64,000 nucleotides of DNA, taken from NCBI RefSeq assembly GCF_010389155.1, contig NC_057766.1:27103516-27167515 (forward strand). Reading direction: 5' to 3'. The position numbers were made by a program, and so were the translations under genes. The DNA comes from Erigeron canadensis. Lineage: Eukaryota; Streptophyta; Magnoliopsida; Asterales; Asteraceae. Shown in pieces: positions 28,134-39,800 of the stretch (within the stretch, counting starts at the first letter, position 1; every line of letters starts with the position of its first letter). The notes beneath the pieces were generated by a model, which saw nothing but the letters and a program-made list of their open reading frames with translations, made no database searches and was not told the origin of the DNA.

Positions 28134-28353
28134 AGTGGCGGATCAAAAATTTTCATTCTGGGTTCGCTAAATAGTTTTCATGATACTAACAAGCGTAAAT
28201 AAAAAAAAACATAAAGTTATACTATATCAGTCTAGGGTTACCCAATACCTTTGAAAATTAATAAATACATATACGTAGTACTAAAAATATAGAGTTATAG
28301 AAATTTTGGGGTTGTCATGACCACCGTTTACCACCACATAGCTTTGCCATTGA
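28134..28353. mobile_element. Possible hAT-type MITE
   Basis: Starts CAGTGGCGGATC, a common hAT-like terminus in plants. It may end at GCTTTGCCATTG, giving partly matching ends (CAGTGGCGGATC against CAATGGCAAAGC). No convincing 8-bp target duplication was found, so the call is weak. Confidence 0.3.
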
Positions 28354-28452
28354 ATATAATGATTTGGGGTACATATATAAACACTATATTATGAAGTTAT
28401 TTATATACTATGTACTAAGTTGATTTAAGGGATTAAAGGTATTTAAAACTAT

Positions 28453-28735
28453 ACGGAGTGAGGCAGCTCCACATGTGGTGGTGCTTTTAGGGAGATGTCC
28501 TTCCTTTATGTGGAACGAGACATCTTTAGGCATCCCTTGTACATATATTTATATATTTGTATATATCTATATCTATGTGTGCGTGTTAAGGGAGTGTTTG
28601 GAGGGTCGGAAGAAATATGTCGTAAAGAAGGAGAATTAGAAAGAGTTTTTATAACAAGATGCCCCTTGAGAAAATGTAGATGGCGACAAAGGGCATCAAA
28701 TGAGTGGCGTTGGGACAAAGGGAGCCTCACTCCGT
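28453..28735. mobile_element. 283-bp element with short terminal inverted repeats
   Basis: The ends read ACGGAGTGAGGC and GCCTCACTCCGT, a perfect 12-bp inverted pair. The interior is richer in G than its surroundings and contains ATCTATATCTATGTGTGCG-like sequence but no gene. No target duplication is evident, so the superfamily is undecided. Confidence 0.55.
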
Positions 28736-29268
28736 AAAGTCAAAGCGTTTAAAGTTTGCATATAATGTAACCCATATCAACCCAATTCTACATATACAGC
28801 TCCAATTTCCACTTGTAAATTTCACATACTCGAGTAAAATATCTTTTGATCATTGGTGTTATAGATGTCTATATAGTCAAAACATATTCTAGAAGTCAGG
28901 ATCTTTACATGTCAACTAAAAGGGTACTTGCACAACGCGGTTGCGGCGAGTGGTGGTGGTGATAGTGGTAGCGGGAACGGTGTCGATGGTCGCTAGGAGT
29001 GTGGTTGTTGATGTAAATATAATTGATGTCAAAAAAGGGTTTGTAGTTATTTTAAGGGTTAATGGTGTATGTTGTAAATAATTTTATTAAGGGTATTATA
29101 AGTATATTTGGTAAAGATATTTAAATTAGTGAATAACGAATAAGGGTATATGATGAGCGTCCATTTTGTGATAAAAACCCCTATTGAAAGGCTTCATTTC
29201 TATGCCTAAATGAGTTATTATTCCGGAACTATTGGTACTTAATTAATCATATGATTATGCAGGTTCAC

Positions 29269-30645
29269 TGAAGATGCGAGAGAGGGGAAATGACATCAAG
29301 AAGGAAGCCTATGAAGTTACAAGACACAAGGAAGTGATTCAGGAGCCAAACGAAGACGCAAAAGAACAAACAGCAGTCACCAGCGCCGCTGGCCCTATGA
29401 AACCCAGAACCAGCGCTGTTGGTAGGCCCACCAGCTCCGCTGATCGCCCCAGATCAGAAACCGACTTAAACACATATTTAAGTCGAACTAACCTCAAAAC
29501 CCTAAGGGATAGCCGATTCAGCAGCCCCAGCCGCCCAGTATCAACCCTAGATTGACTTTACAAATTTTCAGAAGGTTTTGGAGCTTCTAACGCCTTCCGA
29601 CTTCATTCTTGGTCTAGATCTTTTATCTTTTATTTACCTTTATTGTTGAACAATGTCTTTTATCTTCTCAGACTTTGTTTTTCTTTTAATAATGCTAGGC
29701 TAGTAGGCTGAATACTTGTTTGGATAAATGTGATCATGTAGACGCTTATTATTTTACTCTGTTTGTTTAGAATCTGTTGGAGTGTGTTTTACTGTTTATC
29801 GTAGATCCATGTTTATTAGTAATTCATATTATTATCGGTTCTATAGGTGAACATATTAGTTTAATTCTGATGGTTGTCTATGATCATACACCAGGACTAA
29901 TATGCTAGGACAGAAAACGACTAGCGGTCTATAACTAGAAGTAAAAAGCGATTCACTTGTAACCAAGGGATCCAAAACCATAGTCATTAGGATGAATTGA
30001 ACATGATGCTTAACAATGTTAGACGCGATCCTTTGACTTGGAAACGAGCACTGTGGTCACCGGAGATAATTATATGATTATATCTGGCGATGGCTTAAGA
30101 GCCGGGTAATTAAAAGATGAATTAGTAGCACAAACTTTAGGTCATTAATGCTTAAACAATGAATCTAACTAGAATTTGTTTATAGGGTAGTGTGAGTCTA
30201 ACGACAACACTAGTAATTAGGCGAAGTGAATCTAACGAGAATCTGAGCCGTGATGAAGTTTCCAACAGTCTAGCAAACCAGTAGGATAGTATTTGGTCGT
30301 ATCATGAGATCGAAGATGCCAAACAAGTATTTTAATTTAATTACTGTCATTAGGTTCCTCACAATTTTACGTTGTTTCTTCAGAAACGTCTTGCCCCGGT
30401 AATACCGGATATTTACTTTAAAGTATTAGTTATTTAGGAGTTAGTGACAAACCCCCAAAACAACTAGAATTACACATATTACTAGATTAGGTAAAGCAAC
30501 GCGTCCCTGCGAACGATCCTGTAACTTATCACTAGACTATATTACATTGACCGGGTTATCTTCTCATTAGTGTGGTTTGTTTTAAGATAGTTACTTGTAC
30601 AACATTTTTTAAATTTAAAGACCGAATAAAAACACACATCAGTAT
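29269..30645 (+). mobile_element. LTR retrotransposon remnant, probably Ty3/Gypsy
   Basis: The block contrasts with its surroundings in composition. It has a GC-richer start with repeated CAGC(G/T)C(C/T)GCTG words, a TATA-like CACATATTTAAG near 29470 and a long untranslated-looking body. Near 30500 it has a segment resembling the GCGTCCCTGCG...GACCGGGTT motif common beside Athila/Tat-type LTRs. Open frame 29274-29555 lies in this U3-like part and has no protein-like features. No gag, protease, RT or integrase and no matching second LTR are present in the window. Boundaries are approximate and no target duplication was found. Confidence 0.45.
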
Positions 30646-33600
30646 CTTAGGTATACTGGATCGTTATTTGAGAAAAAAGGGAGGAGGTAATTTATTTTAC
30701 AAAGGATTATAGATAATTGCTTCTAGCAATGTGGTAATGACCAATCGAAATCATACTTGAGATGCTTTTTGTCTGTATAAACTTGTGATCTCGATTGAGA
30801 TCTATTTCACAAATTTTCATAGAACTTGATGAAATTTGAATTGAATTTCATACCATAATGCGTTTGATTGTTAAAACTTGAAAGAATATGTGATTCCGTT
30901 GGAAACTTGGAATGTCAACATCATTAGAAAGAATTTCATTAGGAGGGTTGGATGGATTTAAATTCATTAGATACGAGGTAATAACCCCTTTTTTTTTTGT
31001 CATTGCTAGTTTTTTGAGAATGCATGATTTTTCTTTTTTAATAGCTTTTATATTTCTTGAAATATTAGAACGAGAGGAAAAATCAATTTTTTTACAAAAA
31101 TGATATCCGTGGAGCTTTTTACGACACTATTGAAGTATGTCCATTTAAGTAGAAAATAAACACCTATCGTATAAATGCGTACAACATATGTCCGTTAATA
31201 CCATCTTAACATTTTAAATGTAAGTTAATACCATGTGTTGGGCGTTTCCACAACGATACAGGCCGCATGTGACACGGTTAATATCTTTCGTTTACGTCTA
31301 ACTGAATTTTTTCTAGTTTTGTTTTATTATAAAATGAAACAATTTAAAACCAAGTTTAATGTGATTGGTGTTAAAAATAATCTATGTATTAAAGACTTTC
31401 GTGCTTCTAATAACGTTAGGTGATTTCAATTCGTCTATTGGAATTAAGCTTGTAATTGGAAATTGTTTTTGATGTTTTTTTCACTGTTCAGAACACCACT
31501 CTTTCAACTTTTAGTGCCCATTATTTATAATGACGTTGAAACAGTTGTTCTTAAGCATAATTCCAACAATAAATAAACCATTGAAATCACACGACCCTTT
31601 TTATACTGCAAATACAAATTGTTTCATGTTGAGAAACAAAATTAGAAAAAATGCAATTAGGCAGATGAAAAATACTAACCGCGACACATACGGCTTGTAT
31701 CGTCGTGAAATCTCCCCATGACTTGTCCAAATTAACATACATCTAAGATGTTAACAAACATGTTGTAGGTACGTATATGATAATAGATATTTATTTAGTA
31801 TCTACATATATGGACATGTTTTGATAGTAGTGTAAAAAATCTTCACGGACATCATTTTAGTAAAAAATTGGTATTTCATATAGCTTTAATATTTTAAGAA
31901 ATATAGACTAGTGCAAAAAGTTATTATGCATTATCACAGACTAACAATGACAAAAAAGTTATTACCTGGTATCTTATGGTTTTTCTTACAAAATCTAGGA
32001 TTTTTTCTTTTTGTGTTGAAGATCGAGTTGGTCTCTGATTGAATAAGAACAATTAACATCACCATCATCAAGGTTTCCTAATTTCAAACCTAAAAAACCT
32101 AATCGTAGATCATATTTTGTCACGCGTACAAGTATATTAGATAATGTGTTATAGACAATTGATTATACTGCTAAATCAGTAAAGTTGCTTTTCGGGGCAC
32201 ATTATCAAATTCCTAAACCATTTATTTATAAAGAGAATAAAAGATAAAAATTATGTTTCTTGATGGATTTGTGGTCAATTTGCCTTGCAACCTTTTTCTT
32301 CCGCTTCATAATATTTTACAAACCCTTAAACCACTAATCCAATCGACATCGACATCTACATCATACTTTTCCTTGCCATAAAATCTTTTCATTAGACATA
32401 TTCCCAATTATTATTACTTAACTAAAAACATGAGGGTAAACTTTTTCTGAGAGACATCCATCATAGCCTCTAATACATTAGGTTCGGTGTTTGATAAGAG
32501 ACCTTAGATTAATGATTTTAATTAGTTCAATAGGAGAATTACTTACAACCCAACTGTAGTGGAAATATATTAAGTAGCAAAACCGCTTTGTTATAAGTTT
32601 CTAACCCCTCCGTACTAAACCTGCACAAACTGCAGAATATTTTTAGTTGGCCCATTACAACCTGCCATATATTATTACTGATTGGGCTTTATCTTATAGC
32701 CCATGGGCAAAAACCTTTATACCATGATGAGTGTTGAGTCTTAATATTAGGTGGGGAAAAAAAACACTTAGAAATAAGTTTATTATATTAATAACCTATG
32801 TTTTTAAAGCTTTCTAGTTGTTTTTTCTATTTGGAATTTCTATTATATCTTTACATACATTTTCTTTTTGTTATTTCAAAAGTTTTATCAAGTTTATTGT
32901 TAGTAAATTTCATTAATTATTAGATACAACTTCTAATTTATTTTCAAGTTTAATTTGGTTTTCTTAATAACATATACAAGATTATCATAGATATCTTTTG
33001 TTATTTGTCAAAAAAAAAATAAAAAATAAAAAAATTCTAAGTTATGATTGTTTTTATTAGTGATCCGTATGTTTTAGAGATAAATTCTGAAAAATATTTG
33101 TGTGCCAAATTTTGGCTATGTGTTTTGTTCACAATGATAATAATGCGTAAGTTCTGTTAGATTATTCTCTTACTTTTTTATTCTCATGTGTATTTCATAG
33201 TCAGTTTATCTAGTGAATAAACAAATTTTTAATGTTATAACATGTATTTTGTTTGTATTATCAAAATTGTGCGAAGTATTTTCAAGAAATTGGATGATAA
33301 AATTGATCCAATAGGAATGGAAGAAAAGATGATAAAAAAAAGAAGATATATTTTTTTGGTTATTTAAGAGGTTTGATAAAAATCTAATTGTAAACATAAG
33401 CCAAACGAAACCCTTCTAAATGAAAAAAGAAAAACAAAAAAAAGTAATTTCCCACTGTTGTTTAGCATCTTTTCGTCTACTCCAACTGGATCTATTTAAC
33501 TATTATATTATCTCATTCTTAATAAAACTGTGCACAATCAGACGACATAAAGAAAATATATGCTATAAGATTTAAATTTTGTATAGTTACTAAATATTTG

Positions 33601-34008
33601 AGTATGAAAAATACAGATAAAGTTTTAAGAGAATAACCTAAACCAAAAACTTAAACTCTACATTATCATAGTGAACAAAACACACCGCTAAAATACAAGC
33701 AAATTTTTTTAACAAAATATTTCTGAAGCATACGACACAAATAACTCATATTTAAAAAAAGAAAGGCAATAGAATACATAGCAATACTAAAAATAACGTA
33801 TAAGAACGATAAAATTTATAAGATGTATAAAATATATATGCAAATAATGACACTCAAAACCAGTTGTTTAAAGGATGAATACGTAAATGTGTAAACGTAG
33901 TTTGATATAAATATGAAATTCAAAAGTTTAGTGTCAAAAGTTGAAATCGAAATTTCCGATGAGGGTAAAAGTTGAAAGATACAACATTTGAAAAGAGTTA
34001 AAAGTCAC
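30646..34008. other. AT-rich spacer
   Basis: Contains the partner (about 32255-32650) of the direct repeat at 24915-25140. Otherwise there are only low-complexity A/T tracts. No gene or RNA is supported. Confidence 0.5.
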
Positions 34009-34222
34009 AAAGTTATATTATGATGAGGTTAAGAGTCAAAAGATACAAACTTATGGATAAAAGTATAAATTAGCAAAAGTATAAGAGTGTTGTACCTCAT
34101 TCAAAAACAATTGTATAATTAATGTTAGTTTTAAGTCAAAAATTATATTATGATGGGGTTAGAACTCAAAAGTTATAAACTTAAGGGGTGAAAGTATAGG
34201 TTGGCTAAAGTATAAGAGTGTT
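34009..34222. repeat. Diverged tandem duplication, about 130-bp period
   Basis: The segment about 34010-34093 (TTATATTATGATGAGGTTAA ... AAAGTATAAGAGTGTTGTA) recurs at about 34140-34222. The words AAGTATAAGAGTGTT are identical in both units. Non-coding. Confidence 0.65.
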
Positions 34223-34279
34223 TTATGCATTATAGTTAAGTAAAAATGGTGTTTATACTTTATGCATATATGCTTGCAA

Positions 34280-35442
34280 GGGGCACGGGTGTAGTCGGCA
34301 AGAAAACATCGGCAAAAACCATCGGCTAACATCGGCAATCCTATATCATATGCATCGGCTTGTATCGGCAAGTTTTGGCAAGGTACATCGGCTAGTTTTG
34401 GCAAGGTACATCGGCTAGTTTTGGCCGATGCTAGTGAATGTTGGGCAAGGACACGTGGCAAGTTTTGGCTGACAAATTGCATGTGGGAGCGTGTTTTTTT
34501 TTTATACTCTCCCCCCCCCCTCCCCCCCAACTTCTACATATATACATTTTTTAAAATATAATTAAACAAAACACATTTTACACTAAAAAAAACACATAAT
34601 TAATAAATAAGACAATACATATAAAAACACGAAATACACTGCGTACAATTATTCATCATCGTCTTTGATTGACATACTTCCTAAGCCACGGTAAGCGTAA
34701 TTGTCAAATCACCACTTGTCGTGTTCCGGGCAATTGACTTCCCACGTGGTTTTGTCTTCCCTGCAATTGTCGTGGAATGATTCGGCCCAAGTGCATTGGT
34801 CACCCAACGTGTGACCAGCCTTAAAAACATCATCCACTACACTCTTGACGTTGTTGATATCCCCTTGTAGAACAAAGAATAGTGCTCTTCGTGCTTCGAA
34901 ACATTGCGGCCTGACGCTTGTATTCCCTCTACCTTATGCTTCCACAAGTTTTCGCTTGGGTTAGCCATTTCACATCTACCGGTCACTGGGTCAGGATGCC
35001 TCAACATCCAACACCTCGACAACAAATGATCTTTTGCTTCAGTCCACGGATGCGCCATTTGGTTGGGATGTTTGAATGAAATGATTTGATAAGGATAGAA
35101 AAAATTTGAGATAATATTGTTGTGGTTTGAAATGGTTATGTTTGTTGGGTATAAATAAAGTGTAAAAGGAAAAAAAATAAAAATAAAAAGGCATATAGCC
35201 GTTAGATGTTTAGTTAAGATTTAAATGAAATGTTTAATTTATTTGTATTGTGTTTTTAAAATTAATGAAAATTTAGGATTTATTTGATAAGTTTTTTTTG
35301 CCAAAAAATTGACAAGTTTTACCACTACACCATGTCTTTTGGTTACTTTGTGGCTAATTTTGGCTGCCTTTTGTCTAAAACATATGATTCCATTGGCTTA
35401 GAACTTGCCAATTTGCCAAGAATTTGACACTACACCCTTGCC
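34280..35442. mobile_element. Non-autonomous element with GGGTGTAGT termini, Harbinger-like
   Basis: The left end GGGCACGGGTGTAGT and right end (ACTACACCCTTGCC) form imperfect inverted repeats of about 14 bp. Inside lies a decayed frame resembling the Myb/SANT protein of PIF/Harbinger elements (separate entry). A run of ATCGGC/TTGGCA words with a 23-bp local repeat lies near 34385-34430. No transposase is present. No three-base target duplication was confirmed. Confidence 0.5.
34640..35058 (-). pseudogene. Myb/SANT-like (Harbinger ORF1-type) fragment
   Basis: Read from the ATG at 35058, the frame gives MAHPWTEAKDHLLSRCWMLR, then a NLWKHKVEGIQASGRN segment, then a stop at 34837. Downstream the frames continue with VVDDVFKAGHTLGDQCTW and WEVNCPEHDKW before another break. 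The pattern WTE-x-x-D-x-L-L-x-x-C-W followed later by ...CPEHDKW resembles plant SANT-type proteins encoded by Harbinger elements. It is shorter than a complete domain protein and interrupted. Lying inside the inverted-repeat element, it is best read as a decayed transposon gene. Confidence 0.5.
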
Positions 35443-35460
35443 TATAAGAGAGAACTTGGT

Positions 35461-35657
35461 TTTTGGTATGAAAAATGATCAATCAACCTAATTGATGTGC
35501 CTAAAGATATGCCTAAAACCTTAAGAATTTAACATGTGGAATGCACTAATTCTCTTTCCTAATCTTGCCCCCTAATTTTTTTACATGTCATCATCTTATG
35601 ATTAGGCACAACTTTAGGCATACCAATTAGGTTGATTTATCATTATCCTTTTGGTAT
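35461..35657. mobile_element. 179-bp Mutator-type MITE, second copy
   Basis: The body at 35470-35648 is flanked by TTTTGGTAT at 35461-35469 and 35649-35657. Its ends (GAAAAATGATCAATCAACCT and the complement of GGATAATGATAAATCAACCT) match the copy at 1057-1236. The interiors share CTAATCTTG-like and ACATGT words. No coding capacity. Confidence 0.88.
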
Positions 35658-36043
35658 ATAGGTAAATCATTCCCATATCAATTACCATTGATTTCCCTTT
35701 TTTATTTTAGCTTTTGTAAAATGAAATAAAAAATAAAGTTAAAATTAGAAATAGTGTACTCCTTGAAAAAGGTAAAACGACGTCGTAATGAGTGAAACGG
35801 TAACTAAAGTCGGAAAAAAGCCGATTTTTAAATACATATATCTTAAATTCAGTTACAACGGCTACCTGCTACACCCAAGATTTTACATTACATTCTTTAT
35901 TTTAGATTTAGATTTTATTTTCCCCCAAATTCCTTCAAGAAATCCAATCAATAATTCAACAATAATACTTCTTTAAATTCAACAAAATTAATTCATTAAA
36001 TATTTTGCTCTGTTAATGGATTGATCTCTATTTCCAAAACCAG

Positions 36044-36862
36044 GTACATTTCCTTTTTTAATTATTTTCAATTATACATACATACATATATATATATATA
36101 TATTATGAAACCCTAATTCAATTAGTTTATATATTCTGTATCTGCATGACTATATCTATATATTTTCTGTGATGGATTATATGCTGTTGATGTTGTAGTG
36201 AATCGATATTCGCTCGAATCGCGGTTAAGTTAATTGTATTCAGAATGATATATAATAATTGTGTGATCTTGTAATTACATTGATTATTTTCATTTTTAGT
36301 TAAGAAATAGTAATTATTTGATAGTAAAAGTCAAAATGTTGACTAATTTGGGGGAAATTAGTATTATAGTTTTGATTTTGACTTGTTTAAAGAAAATCGA
36401 TACTTATGTTACCATGGTTCTGTAAATGTATGTATATGTTATAAGAATGAAGTAAGTTTGCACTTGGAAGCGGAGTTTTAGTATCGATTATATTGGACTG
36501 ATTATATGAATTTTCGACAAAAAACGATCATTAAGTGTTCGTTGTAGACTTGTAGATTGTGTTTGAGTGCTAAAAAAAGCCTTAGCCAATCATCGTGTGA
36601 GTGTGTGTGTGTATATATATATATAAATGTAGTTTAAAATTGTGGGTGGTTGGTGGTTACAGTATTGAGGTGATCTAAATGTCTGTATTCGGAAAAAATG
36701 TTAGAGGATTGGATAGTTCTTATGGCTAAGTTATGACATTACAGAACTTTTCTGGTCAGTGTAGATAATGCTAAATATGATATATTTTTGTTGGTTTTTT
36801 GAAGACTTTTTATGAATTGGATGTCGAATAAGAGTGTTAATGATGCTAGCTTGTAACTGCAG
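36044..36862 (+). other. 5' UTR intron of the coiled-coil gene
   Basis: Donor GTACAT follows CCAAAACCAG at 36043. Acceptor ACTGCAG ends at 36862, 19 bases before the start codon. The 819-bp intron holds TA/TG microsatellites near 36065-36105 and 36597-36625. A leader intron is common in plant genes of this kind. The call is from splice sites only. Confidence 0.65.
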
Positions 36863-36881
36863 GTTGTAAAAAAGAGTGAAC

Positions 36882-39800
36882 ATGGAAAAAGTATATGAAG
36901 AGTTAGATGATGCAAAAGCTGAAATCGAAAAGCTTAGATTAGAGTGTCGTGCGAAAGCTGAACTATTTGACAACTTCAAGAGATCACATGCTGATCAAGT
37001 CAAAAGAATCCAGGAACTTAATCAGAAACTCGAGAAACAAGCTCAGGAAGTAGAAGCAAAGGCTGATGAAGTTTTTGATACAAAGCAGTCACTTGAAGAA
37101 CTCGAGTGCAGACTTAAAGAGAAGGAGAGTGTCGTTAAGAGTCTCACTTCTAATAATGATAAGCTTCGGGCTGATTTTGATTCAAAGCTTCGGGAGAGTG
37201 AAGTGGAGAAACAAAAGCTTCTTTCTTCATTAGAGGAGGCCAATGTAAAGATGTCGGATTTAGAGCACCAAAATCGTGTTTTTATGGACAAGATTGAGGT
37301 TTTGAAAGAAGGGATTGTGTCAGTTTCACAAAAGAAATGTGTCACTGAAAGCAAAATGGCTATGGCTTCAAAACAAATGAGAGAAAGAGGTGATATCTTT
37401 GGAAAGCTGGAGGAAGAAAAAGTGAAGCTCGAGGAGCAGCTTAAATGGAAGAACGAACAGTTTCAACACTTGGAAGAAGCCCATAAAAAGCTTAGAGATA
37501 ATCTAAAGGCAAAGGAAAAGGAGTGGGATATGGAGAAGTGTGCACTTGTTGATCACATATCTGCAATGGAAACAAAGTTAGGTTCTCAGTCTAAAGTTTC
37601 TGAAGTTTTTAAAAGGCGATTAGAGACGTGTAGTGAAGCTCTGGCTTGTGAAGAGAATCGAAGAAAGGGCTTAGATATTCAGATTTTGGAGCTTGAGGAA
37701 ACGAAGTCGAAACTTGTTGCGTTGACCAATGAGAAAGAGTCTGCGTGTAAGGAAATGGAAAGTAAGATTGTCAAGTTGGGGGATGAAAATCAAGAATTGG
37801 TTTCCTCTCTCAAAGAATCTCAGATTCGAGAAGCAAGTAATTCTTCTTCTATTACAAAGCTTCAAAACAATATTAAGTCTTTGGAGCAGAATCATAATGT
37901 AAAAGAAGCTGAATGGAGCTCTCAATTTGAAAAAGTGGCTGCAGATTTGGACTCTTGCAAACTCGAGTTAGCTAGTAAAGAGGCCCGTTTGAAGGATATC
38001 ATGACAGAATTGAACGCTTATAACTCTCAGGTGTTACAGTTTAGAGCGGAGATCAAATCTTTGGAGCAGAATCATAATGTAAAAGAAGCCGAATGGAGCT
38101 CTCGATTTGAAAAAGTGGCTGCAGATTTGAACTCTTGCAGACTCGAGCTAGCTAGTAAAGAGGCCCGTTTGAAGGATATAATGACGGAATCGGATGCTTA
38201 TAACTCTCAGGTATTACAGTTAAGAACGGAGATCAAATCTTTGGAGCAGATCCATAATGCAGGAGAAGCTGACTGGAGCTCTCGATTTGAAAAAGTAGCT
38301 GCAGATTTGAACTCTTGCAGACTCGAGCTAGCTAGTAAAGAGGCCCGTTTGAAGGATGTAATGACGGAATCGGATGCTTATAACTCTCAGGTGTTACAGT
38401 TAAGAACGGAGATCAAATCTTTGGAGCAGATCCATAATGCACGAGAAGCTGACTGGAGCTCTCAGTTGGACAAATTGGTTGAAGATCTGAATTCTTGCAG
38501 ATTCGCGTTAGAAAGTAAAGATGCCCGTTTGAAGGAGATAATTACAGAATCGAATGATTATAAGTCTCAGGTGTCACAGTTAACTATGGAGATTAAGTCA
38601 TTGGAGCAGATTCATAAAGCAAGAGAAGCTGAATGGAACTCTCGATTTGAAAAAGTGGTAGAGGATTTAAATTCATGCAGACCTGAGTTAGAAAGTAAAG
38701 AGGCCCGTTTGAAAGAAATAATGGCAGAATTGAATGATTGCCACTCTCAGGTGTCACAATTATCAATGGAGAAACAGGAAGCTGCACACATGATGGAGGC
38801 AGTGAAATCTAAGGTAGCTGCAGATTTGAACTCTTTCAGACTCGAGTTAGAAAGTAAAGACGCCCGTTTGAAGGAGATAATGATGGAACTGAATGATTGT
38901 AATTCTCAGGTGTTACAACTAACAAAAGAGAAAGAGGAATCCGCACTGAAAATGAAGGCAATGAAATCTGCAGCGGATGCAGAGTTGGATTCTTGCAGAC
39001 TCGAGTTACAAAGTAAAGAGGCCCGTTTGAAGGCGGTCACAACAGAATTGAATGACTATAATTCTCAGGTGTTACAACTAATAAAGGAGAAAGAGGAGTC
39101 TGCAGTCATGATGGTGGCGATGAAATCTACTCTTGTGGAAGCCAGATCAGATATTGATAAAGAGAAGCTTGTGTTGCATAAAGAGATTGAAAGTCACAAA
39201 AAGAAACTGCTGCAAACAGAGAGTGAGCTGGTGTATGTATGTGATTTGTTAGAAAGTAAAGAGGCACGTTTGAAGGAGATCACGTCAAAGTTGAATGATT
39301 GTAACACTCAAGTGTTGCAGTTAACGATGGAGAAAGAGGAGTCTGCAATCATGATGGTGGCAATGAAATCTACTCTAACGGAGGCCAGATCAAATATTGA
39401 TAAAGAAAAGGTTCTATTGCATAAAGAGGCCAAGAATCGCAAAAAGAAACTGCTGCAAACAGAGAGTGAGCTTGTGTATGTATGTGATCTGTTAGAAAGT
39501 AAAGAAGCACGTTTGAAAGAGATCACGACAGAACTGAATGATTGTAACTCTCAAGTCTTGCAATTAATAATGGAGAAAGAGGAGTCTGCAATCATGATGG
39601 TGGCAATGAAATCTACACTTATGGAGGCTGGATCGAATATTGATGAAGATAAGATTTTGTTGCATAAAGAACTCGACAATCACAAAAAGCAACTGCTGCA
39701 AACAACGACTAAACTGGAGAACGCATGTGATTTGTTAGATAAAGCAAATGAAGAACTAGCTCATAGTTATTGTGAAGTAAATGGAGTTGAATTTGAACTA

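Noticed and set aside
28921..29000. GC-rich patch with GTGGTGGTGATAGTGGTAGC as part of a coding exon
   Set aside because: No frame stays open with splice sites, and the sequence is a simple GGT/GGC-type repeat.
29274..29555. 93-residue protein gene
   Set aside because: It lies in LTR-like sequence and has low-complexity Ala/Ser/Pro/Arg composition and no homology I can name.
34159..34530. 123-codon minus-strand frame
   Set aside because: It lies across a tandem duplication and the end of an inverted-repeat element; composition follows the CATCGGC/TTTTGGC repeats.
37872..38771. Regularly spaced direct repeats as a CRISPR-like array
   Set aside because: The units are contiguous, lack spacers, keep the reading frame and encode coiled-coil heptads in a plant gene.
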